Assembly: GCA_037962975.1 (NCBI GenBank)
Contig: CM075675.1
Coordinates: 444,001 to 508,000 of the forward strand
Source of the DNA: Clitoria ternatea
Taxonomy: Eukaryota > Streptophyta > Magnoliopsida > Fabales > Fabaceae
DNA length: 64,000 nucleotides
Direction of reading: 5' to 3'
The notes beneath the pieces are model-generated. The model searched no databases and was not told the DNA's origin. It saw nothing but the letters and a program-made list of their open reading frames with translations. Below are positions 23,104 to 34,665 of this stretch, piece by piece (position 1 is the first letter of the stretch; each line of letters opens with the position of its first letter). A program made the position numbers and the translations under genes.

Positions 23104-25119
23104 CAATCAAACCTTAAAGTTCTGTTTCTCTACCTTCTGTTCTGTCTGTCTTCTGAAAATTCACATTTGGAAGGGATATGTGTGCTTCCAACTTTCTTGC
23201 TGGCAAGTGGTGAACTCCTTAATTTGTACTATGGTAACCATTTTTCAATTTGAACTTCAAAAACAACAACAACAATAAAAATGTAGTCTTTTAAGACATT
23301 TTCTACATTTGTACGTGATTGAAGTAACTGACGGCTGATTTGAGTTAACTTACAGCGAGAATGTTTTAGCTGTTGTTATGTGCAAAATTCTTAACATCTG
23401 TATTCTCAATGTTTCAGAAAAAGATTTTGTACTTGCACTTTATTTCTCTCAGGCAAATGGAATCAATTGGATCCTGGACAAAATCTGGTGGAATAAATCC
23501 TCTTTGATCGATTGTTACAAATCAATCCAAATAATGATATGTTGGTTGAAGCACCTAGGCTAGGATGTTTATGGAGAGTAAATTGCATATCAGTTGTTGA
23601 AAATGGATCCACTCTATTTTACATATGCAGCGAAAATCTGTTTTCATCAAAATCTATAATTAATTATTATTTCAGCAAATGCTATCACGTTACCAGATTT
23701 ATGTGGACAGCAAAGAGATTTCACAGGTAGAGTCATTTTTCTTGCCTCATTCACAGCTTTGGAGTTGTATGGCATTCATTTACAGTTTCTATTTTTAATT
23801 TATAAATTACACCGATTTTGACACATAAACTAAATTTAGCTTTTTTGAGTTGGAGTGAAAATTCTCTCCTGTTAGTAGAGAATAGCAGTAGTATGTCCTA
23901 TTATAATGTTTTTACATCTTAATGCCATTTTACTTACTAACCCAGAAGATTCAAAATCCGATTGAGTTTCTTCATTTGTCACATCAGTCATTATTTATTT
24001 TCAGTTTTAGTAGATTTTTGTTTTTTTTAGGAAATAAGAGAAAGAATAATTACAAAACAATTACTCAGAGGAGTAGAAACTGCCATGATATCAGCAGGCA
24101 AAACTTGGCTTAGCTCTAAGGGGGTTGTCACGAATTTTCGCCAACAGAAACCGACCATTAATGTTGTCTTTTTCTCCATCAGTCCCTTACTGAAGTTCAA
24201 TACTTCTGCATCCTAAATTCCATGAAAAAACAAACCTTTTCATACTCCCCAAAGTTCAGCAATATAAGCTAAATTATACCGAGGTTTCTTGAGAAACCCT
24301 TCAAGTCAACCTCTCATTGTCATTTTTCCTCTTAGACAAGACTAGCATGATCTCAAAGGCGTTACACTTACGTTCTTGACCCCTTGAAATAGGCACTTAC
24401 GATCTCGACAGATTCCACTTTGCAAAGCTTCATGTTTGCATGGAATTTAGGATATAGAAGCTGTTAGGAAACCAAAGTTAATACCCCCAAGTGTGTGTCA
24501 AAAAGAACAACTTAAGAAAGCCGAAGAAAATAATTGTGAATTCTCTCCATCAAAAAATTATTATGAAATATAATAGATTTTAGTGAAAATTTATCCTACT
24601 ACAAAACTAATATTACAAAACTTATACTCAAAATTATAATTATTTAAATCTAAAATTTGTTGTGTGAAAGGGTATTTCAAAAGAGTTGAAATGTGTTTTG
24701 AGCTTATGAACAAACAAAAAAAAGTTATGGGCTCGCGCACATACGAGATTGACCCAAACTGTCAATTCTAGTGCAAATCTTTTAATTTGCCCTCTGAGCG
24801 GATGTGGAAACCTTTTTATTTTTTATTTTATTAAGATTAATTTGAATTTTAAACCTTACCCGAAAATGGCTCTTTTTGAATGGTTACGGGTTCCCCTTAT
24901 CTCTTGTTTTGTGGGGTTTCACTAACCGTCCTAGATATTTTATTTTTAAATATATCTTGTTTATTCTTAAAATATTTTATAACCGGTTTAGGGTTAGTAC
25001 ATATATGTGATTATTGAAACCCTAATTAAAAAGATACATATAGTTTTCTTTGCCATTTTCTCTCTTTTAGGTTTCTCATATTTTCGCTTGTTTGGGCCTT
25101 ATTTATACAAGAAGGGGTT
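23104..25119. other. Phytocyanin 3' region and gene-free intergenic sequence
   Basis: The 3'UTR should lie within about 23104-23280, where AACAACAACAACAATAAA occurs near 23263. Beyond it I see no coding region. Short frames at 23378-23730 show no family motif. Confidence 0.4.
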
Positions 25120-26015
25120 ATTGTATCCTGCAGGGTCTACATACCATGAATAAACTCTTAAGGGCAATGTTATGACAGGCTTCAGCCTACCTCTTTTCTA
25201 ACAAAATTATCCTCATAAAATATTTTCTCCCAACTTTTTAATTTTCCTCTCATTACAAAGCACAAAGTAATGCTTTTGTTTTCTTTTGGTATGAGGAAAT
25301 AATTTCACACACACATACAACTCTTTATTTTCCTCTCATTACAAAGCACCAAGTAATGCTTTTATTGTAGTATCTTGGGGAGTCTGCATATCGCGAATAA
25401 ACTCTTAAGGGCAATGTTATTACAGGCTTCAGCCTACCTCTTTTCTAACAAAATTATCCTCATAAAATATTTTCTTCCAACTCTTTAATTTTCCTCTAAT
25501 TACAAAGCACAAAATAATGCTTTTGTTTTCTTTTGGTATAAGGAAATAATTTCACACATAAATACACACAACTCTTTATATTTCCTCTCATTACAAAGCA
25601 CTACACACACACAACTCTTTATTTTCCCTCTTATTACAAAACACAAAGTAATGTTATCTTTTGCTATAAGGAAATAATTTCACGCACACACAACTCTTTA
25701 TTTTTCCTCTCATGACACACACACACACACACACACACTAAAAGGAAATAATTTCACACACACACAATTGTTTATTTTTCCTTTCATTACAAAGCACTTA
25801 GTAATGCTTTTGTTTTCTTTTGTTGTAAGGAAATAAATTTGACACACACATATACAATGTTATGACACGTTTTAGCATACCTCTTTTCTAACAAAATTAT
25901 CCTCATAAAATATTTTCTCTCAACTCTTTATTTTTCCTCTCATTACAAAGCACAAAGTAATGTTTTTGTTTTCTTTTGCTATCAGGAAATAAATTTGACA
26001 CACACACACAGATAG
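25120..26015. repeat. Nested minisatellite with CA-rich ends
   Basis: A higher-order unit beginning near AAGGGCAATGTTAT recurs at 25160 and 25407 (247-bp period), and in part at about 25856. Inside it, a shorter unit of 40-110 bp with core CTCATTACAAAGCACAAAG and a TTTTGTTTTCTTTTG block followed by AGGAAATAA recurs about eight times (for example 25231, 25319, 25481, 25570, 25612, 25691, 25767, 25921). Each short unit tends to end in a (CA)n run of variable length, which explains the uneven spacing. Confidence 0.85.
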
Positions 26016-26489
26016 TCAAGAACTTATTTCCATCACAAACAACATGAATTAATATCAACCAATATCGAGAGGTTGATAATCATTTTCCACTTATTCAATT
26101 GTTCTATTATTCCTTTAATTCAAATTATGTGTATTTTTATTTTCTAAAATTTTAACCAATTAAGTATTTCCATTTTTATTAGTTAATTCAATGTTTCAAT
26201 TTTGAAAAATCAAATAAATTAGATCCTACCATTACTTTTCTTTAATTTCTTATATTTTAACTTAACATCTTAATAAACTTAAGTGTTCATAAAATCAGAT
26301 TAAACATAAGTGAAAACTACTTGGCACAAAATCAATGAAAACTGTAACATCCTCAAATTCTAAAATTTTAAGGAATTAATAAATGAGGATTATAAATTAA
26401 AATTGAAAGTAAATATTGTAAGCAATACAAAGATCCCTTACAATTAAATTAAAAATAGGCATTTAGTTCAATGAGAAATTTATTACTTA
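26016..26489. other. AT-rich spacer before the satellite array
   Basis: No gene or repeat structure recognised between the minisatellite and the first satellite monomer. Confidence 0.4.
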
Positions 26490-28645
26490 AGCTAAATTTA
26501 TTACTTTAGTAAACTTTGAAGGCTATGACCATGAAAAATATGATCAAACCGAATGGTTGAATTGTTATGTGATTTTTTACGGCTGTACTTAGAATGGCAT
26601 CGTATGGTTGTCCCCAAAGTTTCATTAGTTTTCTCTCAGGGAATGTATATTTTCAAAACAAAAATATTTAGCGTAAAATCACAGCAAATGGAAAATGGTA
26701 CCTAGAACTTAAATCGTTGCATGGTTTTTCGTGCAATGCTTAAAACACGTTATCTTTTTGTTTCCAAAGTCTCAAAATTTTCTTTAACGATGAATTTTTA
26801 GTAAAATTTGAAGGCTAATGCCAACAAAAAAATATGACCAAACCGAGCTGTTGAATTTTTGAATGATTTTTTATAGCAATGTTTAAAAAGTCATTATAAA
26901 GTTATCCTCAAACTTTAATTAATTTTCTCTGGGACTGATTTTTTTAAAAGAAAAATATTCAGAGTAAAATCTCGACAAATGGAAAATAGTACCTGGGGTT
27001 TGAATTCTTGCATGGTTTTTTTTGCAATTCTCAGAAACACGTTATCTTCTTGTTCCAAAAGTTTCATAATTTTTCTCTAACGATGAATTTTTAGTAAAAT
27101 TTGAAGGCTAAATATCCATGAAAAATATGACCAAACAGAGCGATTGAATTGTTTTGTGATTTTTTGTGGCTATCCTTAGAAAGGCATCGTAAGGTTATCC
27201 CCAAAGTTTCATTAATTTTTCTCCCAGGGAAGGTACAAATTTTTTTAAAACAAAAATATTTAGCGTAAAATCCCAGCAAATGGAAAATGGTACCTAGATC
27301 TCAAACTTTTGCATGGTTTTCTCGTGCAATGCTTAGGTCATGTTTAGTTCGTAAGTTTTCTAAGAAAAATGGAAAACTATTTTTGAAAAAGTTAAAAAAA
27401 TAAAAAAGGTGTTTGTTTACAAAATATTCAAAGAAAACTTATAGAAAACTGAAAACCGGGTTTTCTACTTTTCAGAAAAATAGAGAAGTCTTTAAAGAAG
27501 TTTTCCAAGAAAACAGAAAAATGGAAAAGTTTTTCAAGAATTTTTCTAACTATTCTAGAAAATAAATTTTTTGGAAAACAAGCAGAAAACTTTTCCCAAA
27601 AAACTAAAATAATCTTCTGTAACTAAACGTAGCCTTAGAAACACGCTATCTTCTTGTTCCCAAAGTTTCATAATTTTTCTCAAACGATGAATTTTTTGAA
27701 AAGTTTGATGGCTAATGCCCACGAAAATATGACCAAACTGAACGGTTAAATTTTTGTATGATTTTTTGTGCCTATTGTTAGAAATACATTGTAAGGTTGT
27801 CCCCAAACTTTCATTAGTTTTCTCCACGGGAAGGGTCATATTTTTTAAAACAAAAATATTCAGTGTAAAATTCCTGTAAATAAAAAATGGTGCACAAAGC
27901 TTAAATTTTTGCATTTTTTTCCAACAATGCTTAGAAACACGTTATATTCTTATTCCCAAACTTTCACAAATTTTCTTTAACGATGAATTTTTTAAAAAAT
28001 TTGAAGGCTAGCCCACGAAAATCATGACCAAATCGTTGTCCCCAAACTTTCATTAGTTTTCTCCAAGGGAATGGACATAGTTTTTTAAAACAAAAATATT
28101 CAATGTAAAATACCTGCAAATGGAAAATGGTACCCGAAACTCAAACTTTTGCATTTTTTTGCAATAATGTTTTGAAATACGCTATCTTCTTGTTCCTAAA
28201 AGTTTCATAATTTTCTCCAATGATGAATTTTTAGTAAAATTAGCCCACGGAAAATATACCAAACCGAGTAGTTGAATTTTTGCATGATTTTTTATGGCTA
28301 TGCTTAGAAAGACATTGTAAGGTTGTCCCCAAAGTTTTATTAGTTTTCTACAAGGGAAGAGACAGATTATTTTAAAATAAAAATATTTAATGTAAATTCC
28401 CAGCAAATGAAAAATAGTACCCGAAGCTCAAATTTTTGCATGGTTGTTTCCAGCAATGTATAGAAACACGCTATTTTCTTTTTCTCAAAGTTTCATAATT
28501 TTTCTCTAACGATGAATTTTTTGGAAAATTTGAAGGCTAATACCCACAAAAAATATGACTAAATCGAGCAGTTGAATTTTTGCGTGATTTTTTAGGCCAT
28601 TCTTAGAAAGATATTGTAAGGTTGTCCACAAAATTTCCTTAGAAA
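26490..28645. repeat. Satellite-like array of about 293-bp monomers, block A
   Basis: An anchor resembling AATATGACCAAACCGAGC occurs at about 26537, 26831, 27124, 27727, 28022, 28253 and 28553. Intervals are 294, 293, 603 (304 after removing the 299-bp MITE), 295, 231 and 300 bp. Each monomer also carries, in fixed order, GTTGAATTTTTGCATGATTT, GGTTGTCCCCAAAGTTTCAT, GCAAATGGAAAATGGTACC, ACACGCTATCTTCTTGTTCC and ACGATGAATTTTTAGTAAAA-like blocks. Monomers are diverged and there is no conserved reading frame. One monomer is shortened. Confidence 0.9.
27336..27634. mobile_element. Tourist-like (PIF/Harbinger) MITE, 299 bp, inside the satellite
   Basis: The element interrupts a satellite monomer between GCTTA and TTAGAAACACG and is bounded by the target duplication TTA (27333-27335 and 27635-27637). 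Its ends are inverted repeats: GGTCATGTTTAGTT on the left and, read on the other strand, GGCTACGTTTAGTT on the right (11 of 14 match). The interior is rich in complementary GAAAAC/GTTTTC stretches, so it could form a long hairpin. No transposase is encoded. Confidence 0.85.
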
Positions 28646-28948
28646 GGCATTCTTCTGCTTATCTTTCTGGACTCATGGTGGATGGTCGTAACTTTTGGAA
28701 CTGTGTTGGGCGCATCTCCAAGACTTATCCATCCTTTTGTGATCCCTCTAGTGCTATGCTCTCTACCTCTGCTTGTGTACCTTTTTGACCAACTACTCTA
28801 GTTTCTTCTGTCTTCAGCTTGGTCATATTATTTTAGTGTCTGTTTCTGCCTCTCTTCTTATTTCAGCCTTTGCTACCCTTTGTGTACCTACCTCGACTGT
28901 TAAGTCTCGATGATGTCCCTCCTAATATTGATTACAAAAGAGGGAGAG
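28646..28948 (+). mobile_element. Non-coding 3' internal remnant preceding a SIRE-like LTR
   Basis: This pyrimidine-rich stretch has no intact frame. It ends in a purine tract (AAAAGAGGGAGAG) immediately before TGTCTAAGAG, as expected for the 3' end of an LTR element internal region. The left edge at the satellite is approximate. Confidence 0.45.
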
Positions 28949-30391
28949 TGTCTAAGAGAAAATAAGTCTTAATAGTTATGAGGAGAAGTATTTTTTGTAG
29001 TCTGTAGTCTGTATTATTTACTGTTCTACTTTTTGCATATATGAATAATAGTTTACATATATGTCTCTTCAAAGTATTTTGTGTTACAACTGAAGTTTGA
29101 ACCTCATATGATTTGTTAATAATATACATCAAGACTCGTAGCTAAAATGAGTCTGTACGCTTATTTATCTAACTAGTCTGTTCAAGTGTGACAGAGAGTC
29201 TATAGAACTCCATTTGCAAAGAATAAGGGGAGTCCGTAGAATTCAAATCGTTATTAATTGAAGAAGTCTGTACTCATTCAAAGCTTTTATGAATCAAGTC
29301 ATTCTGAAGCTACAGACCACGAAAAGTTCTCTTATTCTTTAAGTATTTGAAAAAGGATTTTTCCTTTTAAAATAAGAAGCTGCATGAACTTTCCCATATC
29401 ATCTATGTGCCTATCAACAAAAAGGAAATTAACAGAAAAGTTGTAGTCTTGCTCGTATATATCAAGAAAACTGCCTCACATATCTTAAGATGTCTGGAAA
29501 AGCTGAAATTGTGCTGAACAGACAACCTAAGGTTAATTGCTATGAAGTGTAGTTGCTTACTCAAAGTGCATAAACAAAATGGATCTTTTGTTGAAGACCA
29601 TCGAGGCAATCCATTTAAGGAAATCTCTCTGAAACATGCCTCTGTACTCGCTGACAGCATACTCCTCAAAGAAACCAACATCCTTTAGGATCATTCAATG
29701 GCTATCTCAAGAAGGACTATAAATACAAAAAGTTTTAAATCAGAAGAGACTTTTAGAATTTTGCCTCATTGCTCAACTCTCTCTAATTTCTCTCAGAAAC
29801 CAAAGTCTGAAAGACTTTTTTTAAAAGTTTCTAAGTTCTTGTATTTTCACTACTTAATTCTTCTTTATAGTTCTACTTCTAGCAGACCTTGAATTATAGT
29901 AGTCTGTAGCTCAGTGTACCTGTGTAATCATTTCATATCTATGTACGCTGAGTTATCTGTTGTAACATATAAAACTCTTTATCCTTTTTTTTTCTGTAAG
30001 ATCTGGTGTGTTGCCAAAGTCTATAGTGTGGGAAACATTTGTGGCCTGAAGAGGCTTTTGAAAAAAATACTTGGGGTGTCTGTAGCCAAAAGTGGCTCTT
30101 TGAAAGAATACTTAGGTTTTAAGCCAGAAGTTACTGGAGTCAAGAATACTTGTTTCACTAGGCTAGTGCAGTATTGTAAAGGTATTTTACAATAGTGAAA
30201 ATCCTTCTATTCTGAAGGGACTGGACGTAGCTTCTGCATTGGAAGTAAACTAGTATAAATCCGCTGCGTGATTCTCTAACCCTTTCTCTGGTCTGTTGAA
30301 TTATTTTACTGTTTAAGTGGTCTGTATGTTTTCGAAAAGAGTTTAAGACTTATTCAACCCTCACTTCTAAGTCTAACTCTGTACCATCAGT
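28949..30391 (+). mobile_element. Probable SIRE/Maximus-type copia LTR (single copy)
   Basis: It starts with TG right after a purine tract. A TATA box, ACTATAAATAC, lies near 29714. The right part holds GGGACTGGACGTAGC followed about 20 bp later by AGTATAAATCCG, a pairing I recall from SIRE/Maximus LTR 3' ends in legumes. The right end is placed at CCATCA by the CA rule and is uncertain. No second LTR or pol is present, so this is a solo or truncated element. The octamer AGTCTGTA and close variants recur about ten times along it. Confidence 0.55.
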
Positions 30392-31134
30392 TGTTGATTG
30401 GAAGTGTAATTATGAAGAAAATTCTGCATAATTGATGTGTAAAGTCCAAAGTTGGTTAGTAATGTGAGGTACATTTGTTAGGAATTAAGCATGATGCATT
30501 AAGATGGGTACCATGTCAAGAAGTTGAGTTTTGAGTGGTGGGAATGTGTCCTAGGAGATCTAGGCATTGCATGGTTCAAGGTCACAATGCATAGTCCACT
30601 GAAGATGGAAAAATAGGCATCAGGGGTCGATCCACGGCCTGTGGGAAATTCCCATGGCCTGTGGAACTCACTGTTTTAAGTAGGAAAACCTTGCGCATGA
30701 ATTCAGAGCATTCCACGGCCTGTGCAATTTTCCCACAACCAGTGGAGTGCATTCCACGGCTTGTGGAATTTTCCCACGGCCAGTGGAATCCTCCAAAGTG
30801 TGATTTTGTGAGTTTTGTGCCATGGTCTCGTCCCTCGTGGTCCTCTATGCCTAAGATTTCATTACTCTATCTTTTATGTCTCTACTTAGCAGTCTTTTGT
30901 AAGGGATATGCTTGAACCTATGCGGGATTTGGTTTTTTGCCATCATTAAATTGTTATATTATGCATTTAAAATGTTGCCTATTGTGAAACTTGGTTCTTT
31001 TGATTTTGTTAGCGATACAATTAGTTGCCTTAGGTATGAAACGTGAAAAATTTATTCCCAATTTTCTAGATCAACAAATTTCGAATCTGAACTCATTCAA
31101 TTTAGTAGGACCAATATGTATCTTAGGTGTCTAA
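30392..31134. other. Spacer with GC-rich palindromes between the SIRE-like LTR and satellite block B
   Basis: Apart from the palindrome cluster at 30620-30795, no gene or terminus is recognised. An 84-codon frame at 30661-30915 merely translates the palindromes. Confidence 0.4.
30620..30795. repeat. Cluster of TTCCACGGCCTGTGGAA-type palindromes
   Basis: About six variants occur in 175 bp: CCACGGCCTGTGG, CCATGGCCTGTGG, CCACGGCCTGTGC, CCACAACCAGTGG, CCACGGCTTGTGG and CCACGGCCAGTGG. They are often preceded by TTC and separated by AATTTTC-like spacers. Local GC content is far above the surroundings. Confidence 0.8.
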
Positions 31135-31518
31135 CACTAATGCCCATGAAAAAGATGACCATACCGAGCGATTGAATTTTTACATGATTTTATGCGGTCA
31201 AACTTAGAAAAGCATTATAAGGTGTTCCCCAAAGTTTCATCAGTTTTCTTCAAGAAAAGGGACATTTTAAAAAAATTCAATGTAAAATCCCAATATATGA
31301 AAAATGGTACCCAATACTCAAATTTTTACATAGTTTTTTACAACAATGCTTAGAAATACACTATCTTCTTGTTCCTAAAGTTTCATAATTTTTTTGTAAC
31401 GGATGAATTTTTAATAAAATTTTAAAGGCTAATGCTCACAAAAAAATGATCATACCGAGCAGTTGGATTTTTGCATGATTTTTTGCGATAATGTTTAGAA
31501 AGACATTATAAGGTTGTC
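31135..31518. repeat. Satellite-like array, block B
   Basis: Anchors lie at about 31153 and 31446 (293 bp apart). The block is cut at 31518 by insertion of the gypsy element and continues at 42337: from anchor 31446 to the next at 42556 is 292 bp once the element and one 5-bp duplication are removed. Confidence 0.9.
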
Positions 31519-33109
31519 TGTAACACCCTCTGTTACACCTTAATAAATTCTAGAAAAACTCGTAATTTTTGTTTTTTAAAGATATGATTGTTAAAAAGAA
31601 ACTATCGGAATAAATTATATACATTATTTCTGAAATACCTCACAAATATTATTAAAACTTTATAAAGTATTTGTACATTCATCCGAAGAAAATAAACATT
31701 AAACATTATAAGAAAGAGAGGAAACTCCATGGCCCAGAAGCAGTTACTTATTAACATTATTTATTCATTGGACCACGGTATTCATACCGAGCTCCCTTTC
31801 TAGAACGTGCTATATTTACTGCCGATATTCTTCGATCCTTCCCTCTGAACCATCAATTTAAAACATGTGAAACAAAAACACAGAGAAAGGAGTGAGAAAC
31901 AGAATATAATATTTCCGAATAAGACATAAGCAACAAAGGGTTTTCACAACCAATACATAATAATATCAATCACAATCACATACACAATCAATTATGAATG
32001 CATGAATGTTATGCAATATCTTCATCATAACTTACCTATATATGTGGGCCCTTAAATTTTAATTTGCACTGGGCCAACCAGGAGTTTACACTATTCCATA
32101 AGTCCGGATAATAATAATATGAACAGCTCAACTGGCATGGAAACACTTAGAGATTAGTCAGATTGAGAAAGTTTTTATTGTGAAAGTACCCGACACTAGG
32201 GAGCTACCCCAGGTCCCCTGAAGCACCCTTTCACACCCTCTCATCCCAAGGCTCGTAATTAAGCCTCCTCTATGTATCCTCGGTTTCTATAATCCGTCCC
32301 CAGACAATATTATTTTATTTCACTTTAATGATTCATGATGCATGAACTACTCGCGTATTTAGTTGGTTAAGGCTTTTAGAAACTCAATTATTAAATCCCT
32401 TAAAGGTTTACAATATCATTTCAATAAACTGTACATTTTCTCAATTCTCTGAATTTCTGTCCCACAGAAATAAATTTGATACAGTTTTCAAATCTCACTG
32501 AAATTGAGTTTCTAAGCCTTAAATATCTAAAAACTTTATCATATAAAACTTTACATAATCTTTCTCGAATTAAATCTTAACAAAATCAAATTTAGGAATC
32601 TCAATTATTTCCAAATATCTTTAGTTATTAAGTTGGAAAAATAAAATAATTTTCTTTTAAAAAAATTTTATTTTATTAAAGAGAATTATTATTAACCAAA
32701 AATACTTAAAATTACAAAATTTTAATTTAACTCAAGATTTAATTAAATAAATTCGCATAAAATGTTTTCTTTCTAAAATAAATACTAATTTTTTTTATTC
32801 TAAATATTGAAAATAAAGTTAATAAAAAATCATTTCTAAGAATGAATAAAAGATAACAAAATTTAAAGAGTAAGGTAAGAAATTCTTACTGAATTTTAGC
32901 TTTCCGTCATGCTCGCTATATGCTCAAACTCCACATTACAATATCATCAATCAAAATCAATCAATATCAATCATAACTAAATATCATCAATCAATCAATC
33001 ATAATCAAATCATAATCAAATCAATTAAATATCATTAATACATATCATAATACAAAATTTAATGATTATTAATATAGTCAATTTTAGTCCTTTTGGTCAA
33101 TTCCTTGCA

Positions 33110-33245
33110 TAGGTATATGTAAGTCCATATAATCCAGTCCTTGCATAGGTATAGTTCAGTCCATATGGGTCATAATGGTCTAAGTCTTTGCATAGGTATA
33201 GTCCAGTCCATATAGGTCATAATGGTCCAAGTCTTTGCATAGGTA
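33110..33245. repeat. Tandem repeat in the gypsy LTR (CTTTGCATAGGTATAG units)
   Basis: Units of about 40-50 bp contain CTTGCATAGGTATAGT, CAGTCCATAT and GGTCATAATGGTC. There are about three full copies plus partial ones. The other LTR has the same array at about 40808-40945. Confidence 0.85.
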
Positions 33246-33537
33246 TGTTAGAGTTAGTTAAACCGGATATTTAATTTAAAATTTATTAAAAATGTTAAGT
33301 TAAAAAGTTAATATTTTAAAATAATAATATTATTAAATTTAAAAGGAGTAAGGAACTCCTCCCATTATTCTTATGTCTTTTCATATTATACTTCTTATCT
33401 CACTCCCCCTTACCTTGAATTGTTACCCAAAATGGATTTGCTTTGCGCCTCCGATTTCTAAAAATATTAATACCAATCTTATTTCAGTATAAGCATAAGA
33501 CGAAGATTAAGATTACTACTTAAAACAGAAATGGTAA

Positions 33538-33785
33538 ATTCTGAATAGTAAATAGTGAATAATGAATAGTAAATAGTAAATAGTAAATCGTGAATAGTAA
33601 CAATAAATAGTAAAACGTGAATAGTAACAGTAAATAGTAAAACGTGAATAGTAACAGTAAATCGTGAATAGTAACGGTAAATAGTAACAGTAAATAGTAA
33701 TTTACTATTTGAATAGTAATTTACTATTGAAATAGTAATTTACTATTGAAATAGTATTTACTATGCAGAATAGTAACTTAAAATA
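33538..33785. repeat. GAATAGTAA/AAATAGTAA tandem repeat in the gypsy LTR
   Basis: Dozens of short units (AATAGTAA, GTGAATAGTAACAGTAA) alternate with TTTACTATT, so the right half is complementary to the left half. The counterpart at about 41240-41480 in the other LTR differs slightly in unit number and sequence. Confidence 0.85.
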
Positions 33786-34621
33786 ATATTATTTTCAGTA
33801 TAATAACAGATTTCTAAAAACGATATAAAAATAATCTAAAAAAATATAAAAGAGAAGTATTCTTACCTTAGGATTTTGGCAGAACCTTCTCTCCAGAAAC
33901 TTTTCTTCTCTCTCTCACTTCCACCATTATCTCACCAGCACTACTGTATTAAGAAAACTTAATCTGAAATTGTGAATTCTAAAGAAGAAATCCTTCGGTA
34001 TTTATAGGAAAAAAATTTACTATGCATTCCATTATTTTAATATAAAAGTACTATGTATTTTTGAATTTTTTATTCCAGGTTACTATGCATTCTTTGAAAA
34101 TTTCATACATACACAGTGTTTTGCATAGTAACTGTCGGCAGAATTATTAAGCCAAATAGTAACCTTTCACTCGTTATATTTTAAATATTCAAAATGAGTC
34201 CTTTTTGAAATTTAGCGATATTATATCAGTCCTCACTAATTTTATAATAAGTAATATAAAGCTGAAATTTTAAAAATCTAAAATTTTCTGTTAATAAAAA
34301 TTTATTGATACGTTTCCAATTTTTTAACGATTGGAAAAAATCAAGATTTTTCTCAAACCGATAATTTTTAGATAAGTCTACTTGAAACGGATTTTAGAAA
34401 ATTTTCTTATAATTTAAATTCACTTTCTCATAAATATTTATAATTTAAGTCACTTATATGAATTTAAAATTATTTAAAAAAAATATTATTTTATTAAAAA
34501 AATTCCAAAATTTTAAAAAATTTCAAAAAATCATAAATAATACGTAGGTTAAAAAGTTCTAAAGAACCATAATTTAATTCCTTCAAAATTTTAATATAAA
34601 AATAAAAATAGGGGTGTTACA

Positions 34622-34640
34622 ACTCTACTCCCCTTAGAAA
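34622..34640 (-). other. Polypurine tract of the gypsy element
   Basis: On the minus strand AAGGGGAGTAGAGT lies directly before the 3' LTR start TGTAACACCCC. Composition and position match a plus-strand primer site. Confidence 0.8.
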
Positions 34641-34665
34641 ATTTCGTCCTCGAAATTTACATTAA

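Larger units (their letters stand above)
31519..34621 (-). repeat. 3' LTR of the gypsy element (3103 bp)
   Basis: It is the 3' LTR because the purine tract at 34622-34640 borders it. It contains two internal tandem repeats, at about 33110-33245 and 33538-33785. The TGTAACA...TGTTACA termini form the usual short inverted repeat. Confidence 0.95.

Noticed and set aside
26490..28645. Similar minus-strand frames (about 60-120 codons) in several satellite monomers
   Set aside because: Their resemblance follows from the DNA repeat. Frames start and stop at different places in each monomer and are not preserved, so they are not a gene family.
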